DNA from: Streptomyces sp. NBC_01445
GTDB taxonomy: Bacteria > Actinomycetota > Actinomycetes > Streptomycetales > Streptomycetaceae
Direction of reading: 5' to 3'
Assembly: GCF_035918235.1 (NCBI RefSeq)
Contig: NZ_CP109485.1
Span: 1,922,001 to 1,986,000, forward strand
Length of the DNA: 64,000 bases
How positions within the stretch are numbered: position 1 is the stretch's first letter; every line of letters starts with the position of its first letter. Shown one piece after another: positions 1 through 8,685 of this stretch. A program made the translations under genes and the position numbers. The notes under the pieces were generated by a model, which did no database searches, was not told where the DNA came from, and was given only the letters and a program-made list of their open reading frames with translations.

Positions 1-201
1 CAGCTCGTCGAGGGCGGCAGGGGTGAGGGCCTCGGGGAGTTCGCCGGAGAGCAGGACCACCGGCTCTCCCGTTCTGTCGCGTACGACGGCGGTCGCGGAC
101 ACTCCTTGGACGACAAGCACGTGCACCCCTCTCGCGGAGGTTTCGGGTGGCTCACCCGTCTTGGGGGTCGAGAGGATAGCCGTGGTGGAGTCGCGCAACA
201 T
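1..201 (-). CDS. Unrecognised protein, N-terminal part (cut by window edge)
   Basis: An open frame runs from an ATG at 201 off the left edge (67 codons visible) with strong GC third-position bias, so it looks coding. The visible part has a Thr/Pro-rich start followed by short hydrophobic beta-like stretches. I do not recognise the family. It is divergent from the peptide/M50 operon that starts at 459, so the 257-bp gap between them should hold promoters for both. The ribosome binding site of this ATG is weak and an upstream in-frame start cannot be excluded. Confidence 0.5.
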   Translation of the reverse strand, partial: MLRDSTTAILSTPKTGEPPETSARGVHVLVVQGVSATAVVRDRTGEPVVLLSGELPEALTPAALDEL

Positions 202-458
202 GAGCCGTATGGCCCCGAGTTGACCCAATCGGGTGGGAGTGCGACGCGTGTCGGATGGAGTTCATATCCGGCTAATCGCGCTCTCACCTGCCGTTTCCCC
301 CGATGGGCGATGTGTCCGGTGAGGGGCGATGTGCGTGAAGTGGTTGTCCGAGGTTCTTGGACGGTCTACTGTCCAATCTCGTCAGACAGATCGTCCGGCA
401 TGGATGGACGTCCGGGATCGGATGTGACCGTCCATGCCCATTCAGTAAAGGAACCACC

Positions 459-674
459 ATGCTCGGCATGCGTGAGCTGGACGCGGAGTCCGCAGAGCTG
501 CTGCCCGGTCGCGAGGCCCTGGGCCGGCTGAAGTTCAACTTCGTCAAGACGACCAACGTGACGCGGCACGTCGCCTACGTCCAGGCCCAGAACAACTCGC
601 TCGCCGTGAACGCCTGCTCCCCCGAGGCCATCGCCCAGTCCGCGGGCACCCAGACCATCAACGTCCACCAGTAA
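459..674 (+). CDS. Small putative precursor peptide 1
   Basis: This encodes 71 aa, with the SD-like AAAGGA upstream of ATG 459. It is nearly identical to the next gene in its central part: both carry ELLPGREALGRLKF, then FVKTTNVTRHVAYV, then NNSLA..N, SPEAIA and a C-terminal QTIN(V/I).Q. There is no signal peptide or membrane segment. One Cys is present (in NACS), absent from copy 2, so a classic lanthipeptide core is unlikely. Tandem copies directly upstream of an M50 protease with a PqqD-like region fit a processed peptide (RiPP-like) substrate; that role is inferred. Confidence 0.75.
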   Translation: MLGMRELDAESAELLPGREALGRLKFNFVKTTNVTRHVAYVQAQNNSLAVNACSPEAIAQSAGTQTINVHQ

Positions 675-704
675 CCGACCCTTCATCCCGAAAGAGGTTT
701 CACC

Positions 705-917
705 ATGAACAACGAACAGCTCAACGAAGAGTCCGCGGAACTGCTGCCCGGCCGTGAGGCCCTGGGCCGGCTGAAGTTCAGCTTCGTCAAGACGACCAAC
801 GTGACGCGGCACGTCGCCTACGTCGACGCCCACAACAACTCGCTGGCGGCGAACCTCAACTCCCCCGAGGCCATCGCCGCCTCCGAGGCCAACCAGACCA
901 TCAACATCAGCCAGTAA
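705..917 (+). CDS. Small putative precursor peptide 2
   Basis: This 70-aa paralogue of the preceding peptide lies 30 bp downstream of it, with AGAGG upstream of ATG 705. The block from ESAELLPGREALG to HVAYV is conserved apart from one N/S change. The N-terminus and the last 25 residues vary more, as leader-plus-core duplicates often do. The C-terminal part is rich in Asn, Ala, Ser and Thr and has no Cys. It is followed 67 bp later by the M50 protease, so the genes are probably one transcript. The function is unknown: it may be a maturation substrate, or a secreted or surface peptide. Confidence 0.75.
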   Translation: MNNEQLNEESAELLPGREALGRLKFSFVKTTNVTRHVAYVDAHNNSLAANLNSPEAIAASEANQTINISQ

Positions 918-984
918 CGGCACCCGACGCGTGCGGACCGTGTTCGTGGCGACGCGGTCCGCACCGGGGAGGGAGGGCAGGACG

Positions 985-2850
985 ATGGCCGACGGTCAGG
1001 GGGCCCATGACCCCGCTCCCATGGGGACGGCGGTCCGGGACGCAGGCAAAACGTTTCCCGGGGACGTGTACAAGGAACCGCTCTTCCCCGTCCCGCGACT
1101 CGGCGCAGGGCTTCAACGCCTGGGCGAGTACCAGGGATCAGGTTCCACGGAACGCAAGTATCTGGTCCGCCGGGAGGACGGACAGGTGGTCCAGCTCTCC
1201 CGGCTGCTCTATCTCGTGGTCGAAGCCATCGACGGCGTACGCGACACCGAGAGCATGTCCCACCGGGTCAGCGGCCGCTTCGGACGCGAGATCAGCGCCG
1301 ACAACATCCACTACCTCGTGGAGCACAAGCTCGAACCGCTCGGCCTCACCGTCCCGTTCGGGCACGCGGACGAGCAGGTCGCCGCCGGTCCCCGGTCCGA
1401 CCTTCTCCTGGTCCTCAAGGGCCACCGGGTGATCTTCCGCGAGCGACAGGTCGCGCGTATCGCCACGGCTCTGGCCTGGCTGCACCGGCCCTCCGTGGTG
1501 GCCCTGGTGCTGGCGGCGGTCACCGTGCTGGACGTCTGGCTGTTCGGCTACCACGGCGCAATGCAGCCGGTGCTCCAGGTGCTGGAGCAACCCGTCCTGA
1601 TGCTGGCCGTCTTCGCGCTGATCGTAGCCTCGCTCGTGTTCCACGAGTTCGGTCACGCCTCTGCCTGCCGGTACGGGGGCGCGCGACCCGGAAGCATCGG
1701 GTTCGGCCTCTTCCTGATCTGGCCCTCGATGTACACCGACGTCACCGACGTCTACCGCATCAACCGGGCCGGCCGGATCCGCACCGACCTGGGCGGGGTC
1801 TACTTCAACGTCGTCTTCCTACTAGGGCTGGCCGGCGCCTACCTCCTCACCGGCCAGCCCTTCTTCCTCGGCGCGGTCTACCTGGTGCACTTCGAGATCC
1901 TCGAACAACTGATGCCGGCGGTCCGGCTGGACGGCTACTACATCCTCGGTGACCTCGCAGGGATCCCCGACCTCTACGGCAAGATCAAACCCATCCTCCT
2001 GAGCATGCTGCCGGGCCGGCCGGTCACCCCGGAGGTGGCCGGTCTCAAGCGTTCCGCACGGGTCATCGTGACCGTCTGGGTGCTGACCATGGTGCCGCTG
2101 ATCATCGGCGAGCTCGGTTACGTCCTGTGGAACCTCCCGCGCCTGCTCGCCACCGGGCTGCGTTCGCTGGCCGAGCAGGCGACCGGAACCTGGTTCGCCT
2201 TCGCCGACGGGGAGATCGCGGCCGGACTCGTCGGCGTCGTCGGAGGGTTCATGATCCTGTGCCCCTTGGCCGGCGCGGGGTATCTCACCGTGCGTCTGAC
2301 CGGGCGGCTCGTCCGGGCAACCCTCCGCGCCACCAAGGGAAACCTCCGGCTTCGCCTGGTCATCTGCGCCGGCGTACTGGCAGCGGGCACCGCGCTCGGC
2401 GCGGCATGGCTGGGCGGGATGACGCCCAAGCCGCTGCCGCCGCAGCCACCCATCGTCCCCATTCTCCAGCCCGGTGTGCCGACGCTCCGCGCGACGGCAT
2501 CGCCGTCGGACTCGGACGAGGCGCCGCAGGACGACGCCCGGCCGGACTCGCCCCTCCTCACCGGCCCGTCGCCGGAGGCGAGCCTGCTCTCGCCGACGCC
2601 CGATGCAAGTCCGTCCGACGAGGCCGACACGGCGAGCGGTTCCCCGTCGGCCGAGGACGAGACCAATACGGCCGCCCCGACACCCAAGAAGGCGACTTCG
2701 AGCCCGACCCCGAGCCGCAGGCAGAGTCCGGCACCGTCCGGCCCCAGCCCCTCGGCCGGTACGCCGAGCGCCTCGCCGTCGGCCCCGCCCTCGACAAGCC
2801 CCTCCCCGCCGCTGCCCACCGAGAGCTTCCCCGACCCCTTCACCTGGTGA
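985..2850 (+). CDS. M50-family membrane zinc metallopeptidase with PqqD-like N-terminal region
   Basis: 621 aa from ATG 985, chosen for the GGGAGGG site 7-8 bases upstream. Residues about 58-115 (YLVRREDG..VVQLSRL..., ending in an L..LGL turn) resemble PqqD/RRE-type peptide-binding domains. Several membrane segments follow. The zinc site is H220-E-F-G-H224 with a downstream R-L-D316-G-Y, the usual M50 arrangement of this 'putative peptide zinc metalloprotease' group. After the last membrane segment (about residue 485) comes a Pro/Ser/Thr/Ala-rich low-complexity tail of about 135 aa, probably extracytoplasmic. It sits between two tandem small peptides and a secreted protein, so it may process or export those peptides. 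The family is clear; the substrate is inferred. Confidence 0.85.
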   Translation: MADGQGAHDPAPMGTAVRDAGKTFPGDVYKEPLFPVPRLGAGLQRLGEYQGSGSTERKYLVRREDGQVVQLSRLLYLVVEAIDGVRDTESMSHRVSGRFGREISADNIHYLVEHKLEPLGLTVPFGHADEQVAAGPRSDLLLVLKGHRVIFRERQVARIATALAWLHRPSVVALVLAAVTVLDVWLFGYHGAMQPVLQVLEQPVLMLAVFALIVASLVFHEFGHASACRYGGARPGSIGFGLFLIWPSMYTDVTDVYRINRAGRIRTDLGGVYFNVVFLLGLAGAYLLTGQPFFLGAVYLVHFEILEQLMPAVRLDGYYILGDLAGIPDLYGKIKPILLSMLPGRPVTPEVAGLKRSARVIVTVWVLTMVPLIIGELGYVLWNLPRLLATGLRSLAEQATGTWFAFADGEIAAGLVGVVGGFMILCPLAGAGYLTVRLTGRLVRATLRATKGNLRLRLVICAGVLAAGTALGAAWLGGMTPKPLPPQPPIVPILQPGVPTLRATASPSDSDEAPQDDARPDSPLLTGPSPEASLLSPTPDASPSDEADTASGSPSAEDETNTAAPTPKKATSSPTPSRRQSPAPSGPSPSAGTPSASPSAPPSTSPSPPLPTESFPDPFTW

Positions 2851-2944
2851 ATCCCGGGGCCCAAAACCCCCGATGAACAGCCGTGAACCCCGGTGAACCT
2901 CCCCGGCCCCGTGCCGCTCATACACCCGCAAAAGGAGAACTTCA

Positions 2945-3622
2945 GTGAGCCACCGAAAGCCACGCACCAGCACAGTCGGCCGGACGGCCATGCGCCTGGG
3001 CATGCTGACCACCGTCTGCCTGACCGGCCTCGCCACCGTGACCCCAGCGGGTGCGGCGACCGGATCCCGCATCACCAGTGGCGTCGGCATCGCCGTGGAC
3101 GAGGCACGGTCCCTGGCCAACCCCAGACACCGCATCGACCACGACGAGGAGTTCACGATCCATCAGCTCGGCACGGTCGTGGGCGCCGGCGTACGCAACC
3201 GGGCGATCGCTCGCTCCGTCGGCTGTTCGATCGACGCGCCCTGCCGGTCGATCGCGCTGTCCTTCCAGGTCGTCACCACGAACGGGGCCGCGCGCCTCAA
3301 CGCCTCGAACACCAGCAAGGCAATCAACGACCACTGCGAGGGCTGCGAGACCTTCGCCGGCGCTTACCAGTTCATCGTCTCGACCCCGTACCGGTTCACG
3401 CTGAGCTCGGCGACCAGAGACAAGCTCGGCGGGTACGAACGGCGGCTGGCCGCGCTGGAACGCAGTCGCGAGCCGATCGACGTCGTCAAGGGCCACGCCG
3501 ACGCCCTGGCCGCCGAGATCGTGAGCCTTCTCCAGCAGGGGGTCGCAGCCGCGCCGCACGGCAAGACCGTCGACCCACTGGGCCTGCGGCCCACCGTCAC
3601 CCTCCGGCGTCACATCGACTAG
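2945..3622 (+). CDS. Secreted protein of unknown function in the peptide/M50 operon
   Basis: 225 aa from GTG 2945 with AAGGAG seven bases upstream. Residues 1 to about 37 form a signal peptide (Arg/Lys-rich start, hydrophobic stretch, Ala-x-Ala near PAGAA). The mature part contains VGCSIDAPC and HCEGC cysteine pairs around a beta-rich stretch with NASNTSKAIN, then FAGAYQF and a charged helical C-terminus. Its N-x-S-x-A-x-N segment recurs in both upstream small peptides. It ends just before a strong hairpin, so it is the last gene of the operon. I cannot assign a biochemical function. Confidence 0.8.
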   Translation: MSHRKPRTSTVGRTAMRLGMLTTVCLTGLATVTPAGAATGSRITSGVGIAVDEARSLANPRHRIDHDEEFTIHQLGTVVGAGVRNRAIARSVGCSIDAPCRSIALSFQVVTTNGAARLNASNTSKAINDHCEGCETFAGAYQFIVSTPYRFTLSSATRDKLGGYERRLAALERSREPIDVVKGHADALAAEIVSLLQQGVAAAPHGKTVDPLGLRPTVTLRRHID

Positions 3623-3658
3623 CCCCCGGCGCTCCGGGCCCACGGAGCCCACCGCCTC

Positions 3659-3690
3659 CCCGGGCCCGGGCCTGCTCTCCCGGACCCGGG
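3659..3690 (+). terminator. Terminator-like hairpin after the peptide/M50 operon
   Basis: Two 12-base arms (3659-3670 and 3679-3690) pair at 11 of 12 positions around an 8-base loop, 36 bases after the stop of the secreted-protein gene. There is no U tract, which is usual for Streptomyces terminators. It also precedes the IS3 remnant. Confidence 0.6.
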
Positions 3691-3716
3691 GGCCGACCTC
3701 CCCAGAGATAACGCCC

Positions 3717-4308
3717 ATGCGACCCAAGCGATACCCGCCCGAACTGCGCCGCAAGGCCCTGGACCTGCTCGCCGACGGCGAGCCCGTGAAGAAGGTCGCC
3801 GTCGCTCTCGGCCTCAGCGACCAGACGGTCTACCAGTGGCGGCGCCGGCACCTGCCGCACCTCAGCAGAGGAGGGCCCGAGCCGTCCACGGGGACAGACC
3901 TCAGGGCCGCACGCCGGCGTATCGCCGCACTGGAGTCCGAGCTCGCCGCCCTCCGGCGCGCGACCGAGCTGCTGCGCGATGTGGTGTCCCCAAAAGGCGA
4001 TTCGAGGCAGTCCACGTGATGGCCGGCGAAGGGCTGCCCGTGCGGACCGCCACCCGGGCGCTCGGGGTGACCGAGTCCGGCTACTTCACGTGGCGCGCCC
4101 GCCATCCCTCCGCCCGGTCGATCCGTCACACCTGGCTCACCGAACTCATCACCACCATCCACGCCGCCTCCGGCGCCACCCACGGATACCGGCGCATCCA
4201 CAGCGAACTCACCCGGACCTACGGGATCGCCGTCAGCCACGGGACGGTGGAACTCCTCATGCGCCGGGCCGGTATCCAGGGGCGCACCGGTGACGGCACC
4301 CCTTCCTG
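3717..4308 (+). pseudogene. IS3-family transposase remnant (orfA plus 5' part of orfB)
   Basis: 3717-4019 encodes an OrfA-like HTH protein (start MRPKRYPPELRRKALDLL, a leucine-zipper-like heptad tail). A -1 frame continues into OrfB (HTH_21-type region with GVTESGYFTWRAR and GATHGYRRIHSEL) but stops at about 4308, before any DDE catalytic core. A canonical slippery heptamer C CCA AAA at 3989-3995 lies exactly where the frames must switch. The element is truncated and cannot be active. Confidence 0.85.
3989..3995 (+). other. Programmed -1 frameshift slippery heptamer (IS3)
   Basis: In the OrfA frame the bases read C CCA AAA, a perfect X XXY YYZ heptamer. Slipping by -1 joins OrfA to the OrfB frame, as is known for IS3 elements. 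Its preservation shows the remnant is young. Confidence 0.6.
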
Positions 4309-4322
4309 AGAGGAACCGGAAC

Positions 4323-4556
4323 ATGACCCTGGAACACCCCACGCCCCCGCTGCCCATCTCCGCACTGCTGCGCCCCCAGATGCGCATGGAGGGGGACCTG
4401 CCGGCCACTCAGGCGCACCAGGTGATGCTGCACTGTGCCCTGGACTCGGCCTGCATCACGGCACGGATGACCGACTACCACGCCGTCACCCGGATCGCCG
4501 AGCTCGACTACCAGACGGTGGCCGCGGTGATCAGATGGCTGCGGATCCTCCGGTGA
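4323..4556 (+). CDS. Small hypothetical protein (77 aa)
   Basis: It starts at ATG 4323 with AGAGGAACC upstream, immediately after the IS3 remnant, and has GC-rich third positions. The N-terminus is Pro-rich; the remainder looks helical (QAHQVMLHCALDSACITARM) and ends in a basic RWLRILR. There are no recognisable domains. It converges with the XRE-type regulator gene. The 5' end could have been replaced by the IS junction. Confidence 0.5.
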   Translation: MTLEHPTPPLPISALLRPQMRMEGDLPATQAHQVMLHCALDSACITARMTDYHAVTRIAELDYQTVAAVIRWLRILR

Positions 4557-4584
4557 CGGGCGGTGAACGGCCCGACACCGCCCA

Positions 4585-4989
4585 TCAGTCGCCGGAGCCG
4601 GAGTCTGTCGGAGCATCGGGGTCGGGGGTGCTGCGCAGGAGGGACTCGATGAGTGCGGTGACGTGGCGTCGGTCGGCTTCGGACAGGCGCTGGACGCTGG
4701 CGATGAGGGTGGCGATCTCCGGGTCGGACGTGGTGTCGGCGGGGTCCTCGAAGTAGAGGTGGATTCCGCAGGCTTCGGCGGCGGCTCTGCGTACCGAGTC
4801 CAGGGGCAGTTCCAGTCCCCGGGCCAGCCCTTCGAGGGTGGCTTGCTGCGGCATACGGGCCACCTGCGCGACGGTCGCCAGGTGGTGAACGGTGGATCGC
4901 GGGATGCCGCCGCGCCGGGCCACGTCGCCATAGGACCAGCCCTGCTGCTCCAGCCGGCTCTTCACCAATTCCTGCAGTGCGTTGGCCAC
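4585..4989 (-). CDS. XRE-type helix-turn-helix regulator
   Basis: 134 aa from GTG 4989, chosen because AGGAAG lies about 10 bases upstream; longer frames read through non-coding-like sequence. Residues 5-65 form an HTH (LVKSRLEQQGWSYGDVARRGGIPRSTVHHLA, continuing to ATLEGLARGLELPLDSVRRAA), similar to the DNA-binding domain of Xre/Cro-like proteins. The C-terminal half has an acidic helix with QRLSEADRRHVTALIESLL and an Asp/Ser/Gly tail. The targets are unknown. Confidence 0.8.
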   Translation of the reverse strand: MANALQELVKSRLEQQGWSYGDVARRGGIPRSTVHHLATVAQVARMPQQATLEGLARGLELPLDSVRRAAAEACGIHLYFEDPADTTSDPEIATLIASVQRLSEADRRHVTALIESLLRSTPDPDAPTDSGSGD

Positions 4990-5214
4990 GAGATCGATTC
5001 TTCCTGCTAGCGACGAGCTGACGCCGTTCGGCGAGATCGAGTCTATGTCGGTGCGTGTGGGGACGATCACGCGAAGGAGGCTTCTCGGTGAACCGAGAAA
5101 CGATGCGAGCCGCTCCCAGGTAGCGCACCGGGTCAAGGCACGGACCAGGGGTGGGGCGCGGCTCGCACTGTCCACGGTGAAAGGAATCAGTGACGCGGAG
5201 TCGGCCCGGATCGC

Positions 5215-5425
5215 TACCACCAGCCCCACGCTTCCCTGCAGGACTTGTGGCAGCGGGCCAGACCCTCACTGCCGGTCGCCGAACGGCTCGTCCAGATCGG
5301 CGCCCTCGACGAGGCCAAGACCGCTGACGCGGCGGGACCTGCTGCGCCAGGCGGGCGGCTGCACCGGCATGCCGCAACCGCTCTACCGCCGACGGGCAAC
5401 TCGCGCTCGGTGACGACCTGGTGAG
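5215..5425 (+). pseudogene. dnaE2-like (error-prone DNA polymerase) fragment, frameshifted
   Basis: Three frames together give a piece of the C-terminal region of a DnaE2-type polymerase: SLQDLWQRARPSLPVAERLVQIGALDE (5230-5310) in one, LTRRDLLRQAGG in a second, and DGQLALGDDL (about 5390-5422) in a third. No other part of the gene is present. The rest of the 4990-5532 gap shows nothing recognisable. Confidence 0.65.
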
Positions 5426-5532
5426 CGCGGAGCCGAGCGGCCAGAAAGACCTGTACGGATGGCACACCACGTGCCGCTGGAAGGACCGTCGTGGTTGTAG
5501 GCAGGGCATCGTCGCCTCAGGCCGCTGGACGG

Positions 5533-7953
5533 TCAGGCAGAAGTGGGCAGCGGCTGTTCGGCCCAAATCGTCTTACCGTCGGCTGTGTAGCGGGTCCCCC
5601 AGCGTTGGGCCACCTGCGCGACCAGGAACAGTCCGCGACCTCCCTCCTCCGTGCCCGAAGCGCGTCGCATGTGCGGAGACGTACTGCTGGTGTCCGAGAC
5701 CTCACAGATCAGCACGTGCTCGCGGATGAGCCGCAGGCTGATCGGGCCGGAGGCGTGCCTGATGGCGTTGGTGACGAGTTCACTGACGATCAGCTCGGTG
5801 GTGAAAGCGGCCGCTTGCATTCCCCAGACCCGAAGTTGACTGACGGACTTCTCACGCGCCTCGTGGACGGCGGACGGCTCGGCGGACACCTCCCAAGCGG
5901 CAACACAGTCAGAACTCAGGGCGCGGGTACGTGCGATGAGGAAGGCAACGTCGTCAGAGGGACGATCGGGCAGCAGGATTCTGACCATGGTGTCGCAGAT
6001 CTCGTCCAACGGGCGGTCAGGGTGAGCAAGGGCGAAGCACAGGCGCTCGAATCCGACATCAACGTCGCGGTCGCTCGCTTCGATCAGCCCGTCGGTGTAC
6101 AGCGCGATGATGCTTCCCTCCTCGACCGGGATCTCTGCCGACTCAAAGGGCAGGCCGCCCAGCCCCAGCGGCGGCCCGGCGGGAACGTCGGGGAACTCAA
6201 CCGGCACGTCGAGGCGCGCGATCGCGGGGGTGGGATGTCCGGCGCGGGCCATGGTGACGGTGCGGGCGATCGGGTCGTAGATGGCATAGACACAGGTCGC
6301 GCCGATAACGACGGGCCCGTCGGATGTGGCTTCCGCCTCGTCGGAGAGACGCACCACGAGGTCGTCGACTTTGGTCAGCAGCTCATCCGGGGGCAGATCA
6401 AGGTCCGCGAGGGTCTGCACGGCCGCCCGGAGCCGTCCCATGCTGGCCGCGGCGTGGATGCCGTGCCCGACGACATCGCCCACCACCAGCGCCACTCGGG
6501 CACCCGAGAGCGGAATGACGTCGAACCAGTCACCGCCGACGCCCACTTCGGTGTCGGCCGGCAGGTACCGGTAGGCGGCTTCGACGGCGCTGAGATCGGG
6601 CAGGTCCTGCGGCAGCAGGCTCCTCTGCAAGGTCAGCGCCGCCTGCTGCTGGCGTGTGTAACGCCTGGCGTTGTCGACGCACACGGCGGCCCGGCCCACC
6701 AAGTCTTCGACGAGGAGGAGGTCGTCCTCGTCGAACGGGCGGGGATTCCTCCAGCGCAGCAGGGTGACGACGCCCATATTGATGCCGCGTGCCCGCAGCG
6801 GTACCACCAGCTGCGTGTGCACGCCCAGCCCGATCAGCCTTGTCCAGCGCAGTGGGTCTTTCGCGAGCCAAGGCGTCGACGGGCGAACCACCTCTCGGAT
6901 TGGCTGTCCAGTGGCCAGGGAACGTCGTTGGGGCGACTCCTTGGGGTAATGGGGCGTCGCGCCGATCTCGACTCCCACTTCGGGGCGATCTTCCTGGATC
7001 GAGAGGTGGGCCACACGGCACAAGGGGTCGGAAGACTCGGCGGATCTCGTTGTCAGGTCCATCGGCGTATGGACACTTTCGAACAGGTCAACCGCCACGA
7101 AGTCCGAGATGGAGGGCACCATGATCTCGGCAAGCTCGTGCACCGTACGGTCCAGGTCCAGCGTGGTGCCAATGTGCTCACTGGCCGTGTTGAGCACCGT
7201 CAGCCGTTCGCGCGCCGGGTCCTGACCCTCGAAGTCGAGGACGGCGTGACAGACCCCGAGCACGTTGCCGTCAGCACCGCTCAAGGGAAAGGAGGAGCGA
7301 AGCCTGACGTGACCGCCGTCTTCCCGGCCGGACACCCGGACCGGCGCTATGTTCTCCAGTGCCACCGGTGCCTGCCCTGACTTCAGTACCTGCTTGGCCT
7401 GGCGTGCAACGATCGGCGATGGCTCCGCACCGGCGGCCGGACTGGTGGCGGCACCGCACACCTCCTCGTCGAGGTGAGCCATCGCAAGGTTCACCCACTC
7501 GTACCGGAGGTCCGTGTCAAGCACGGCGACACCCAGCGGGGACTGCTGCAGCAGGCTCCACGCGACATCCTCATGCCACTCGTCCTCGCGCAGCGCAGCG
7601 GCGTCCCGCAGGGCGACGAGCCACTCACGATGCCCACCGAGCGCGTGAAGGCGGCATGTACGAACCGCGAGTTCCACGGGACGCCCCTCACGGTGGAGCA
7701 CTGCGACGGGGCTCTCCCAGCCGCTCTCCGCCCCTCGCAGCCATGGCTGCACGGCAGGCACATCACCCTCGTCGAGGAGCAGGGTTGTCACGGAGTGCCC
7801 CAGCACGTCGGCCGCGGTGTACCCGAGGAGATCCTGAGCGGCCTGGTTCCAGCCCGCGATCACACCATGGCTGTCCACCATCAGCAAAGCTGCAGTTGCC
7901 ATGTCGAATGGTTTGAGCGGATCTCCACCGCCCGCCTCACTGCTGAAGCCCAT
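5533..7953 (-). CDS. PAS/GAF/SpoIIE phosphatase with C-terminal anti-sigma-type ATPase domain
   Basis: 806 aa from ATG 7953. The order is a PAS domain (about 15-130, MVDSHGVIAGWNQAAQDLLGY), a second PAS-like domain (about 140-255), a GAF domain (about 275-440), a PP2C-like SpoIIE domain (about 460-660, with GGDWFDVIPL, VVGDVVGHG and ALYTDGLIE) and a HATPase_c domain of the RsbW kind (about 680-795, TTELIVSELVTNAIRHA and GGRGLFLV). Such proteins sense signals and control sigma factors by partner switching. The STAS protein at 8686-9093, about 0.7 kb upstream on the same strand, is a plausible substrate. It looks full length; the start is moderately certain. Confidence 0.9.
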   Translation of the reverse strand: MGFSSEAGGGDPLKPFDMATAALLMVDSHGVIAGWNQAAQDLLGYTAADVLGHSVTTLLLDEGDVPAVQPWLRGAESGWESPVAVLHREGRPVELAVRTCRLHALGGHREWLVALRDAAALREDEWHEDVAWSLLQQSPLGVAVLDTDLRYEWVNLAMAHLDEEVCGAATSPAAGAEPSPIVARQAKQVLKSGQAPVALENIAPVRVSGREDGGHVRLRSSFPLSGADGNVLGVCHAVLDFEGQDPARERLTVLNTASEHIGTTLDLDRTVHELAEIMVPSISDFVAVDLFESVHTPMDLTTRSAESSDPLCRVAHLSIQEDRPEVGVEIGATPHYPKESPQRRSLATGQPIREVVRPSTPWLAKDPLRWTRLIGLGVHTQLVVPLRARGINMGVVTLLRWRNPRPFDEDDLLLVEDLVGRAAVCVDNARRYTRQQQAALTLQRSLLPQDLPDLSAVEAAYRYLPADTEVGVGGDWFDVIPLSGARVALVVGDVVGHGIHAAASMGRLRAAVQTLADLDLPPDELLTKVDDLVVRLSDEAEATSDGPVVIGATCVYAIYDPIARTVTMARAGHPTPAIARLDVPVEFPDVPAGPPLGLGGLPFESAEIPVEEGSIIALYTDGLIEASDRDVDVGFERLCFALAHPDRPLDEICDTMVRILLPDRPSDDVAFLIARTRALSSDCVAAWEVSAEPSAVHEAREKSVSQLRVWGMQAAAFTTELIVSELVTNAIRHASGPISLRLIREHVLICEVSDTSSTSPHMRRASGTEEGGRGLFLVAQVAQRWGTRYTADGKTIWAEQPLPTSA

Positions 7954-8258
7954 AGCGTCATCCCATCCACGGGCACGACCTACGCACACATTGTCGCATC
8001 GGGGGCCGGAGGATGCTGCGGCGGTGAAGCCGCAACCGACCTGATCACTGCTTCCGAGCGCGACTGGTACAGCGCAATCGCGTACGCCTTGAACTCCGGC
8101 GGCTTGCGCTTCGTGACCACGAAATGGTGCATCAGTGAGCCCGTGGGCCGCGCTCACCGGGTCACCTCCATGTGCGCCGGAGCCTCCCCAGCATCGCCCG
8201 GCAGTAGCGTGAAAGGCTCGCCCTGCTCACCGAACGCGCTTGACAACAACACGGAAAG

Positions 8259-8370
8259 TCACCAGAGGTGGCTCTTCAGCATGTCGGCGAGCTCTTCGGG
8301 TGCTTCCTCTGGAATGAAATGGCCGATGGACGTCATGCCGCCCCCGACGAAGTTGTCGGCTCGTGACGAC
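8259..8370 (-). pseudogene. 3' remnant of an alpha/beta hydrolase gene
   Basis: The minus strand encodes a C-terminal tail, FVGGGMTSIGHFIPEEAPEE, then LADMLKSHLW and a stop. This is typical of the last 30 residues of alpha/beta hydrolases of the epoxide-hydrolase/dehalogenase kind. Upstream (8370-8560) no continuation is found, so only the tail survives. The rest of 7954-8685 shows no gene. Confidence 0.6.
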
Positions 8371-8685
8371 TGTCGTGCGCTGCGCTATGCCCGCGGGATG
8401 AGGTATCCCGATGGCGGAGGGCTGACGGCTGAGGAGTGGGTGCCCTGGTCCCCAAGGGTCCCGGCAGCGCCCGCTGCATGCTAGATGCGAGTCAACTGCG
8501 GGCGCTGGAGGCGGTGTTGGATGCCGGGGGCGGCCGCTGCCGGCTGGAGCGACCAGTGCTGGACTCTCACCGTCCCACCCCTTGCTGCGCGTCTACTGCC
8601 GCGAGCACCGAGTCAGCCAGCTCTGCAACGGACCGTCCGCCACCCGCGTCGATGCGATCCATACCCAATCTGTCGACGGCATCGA

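Noticed and set aside
459..917. Classification of the tandem peptides as lanthipeptides
   Set aside because: Only one Cys in the two peptides and no lanthionine synthetase, so no lanthionine rings are expected.
5491..7380. Long plus-strand open frame opposite the SpoIIE/PAS/GAF gene
   Set aside because: It mirrors the minus-strand gene, has no recognisable domains or SD, and the minus strand carries clear family motifs.
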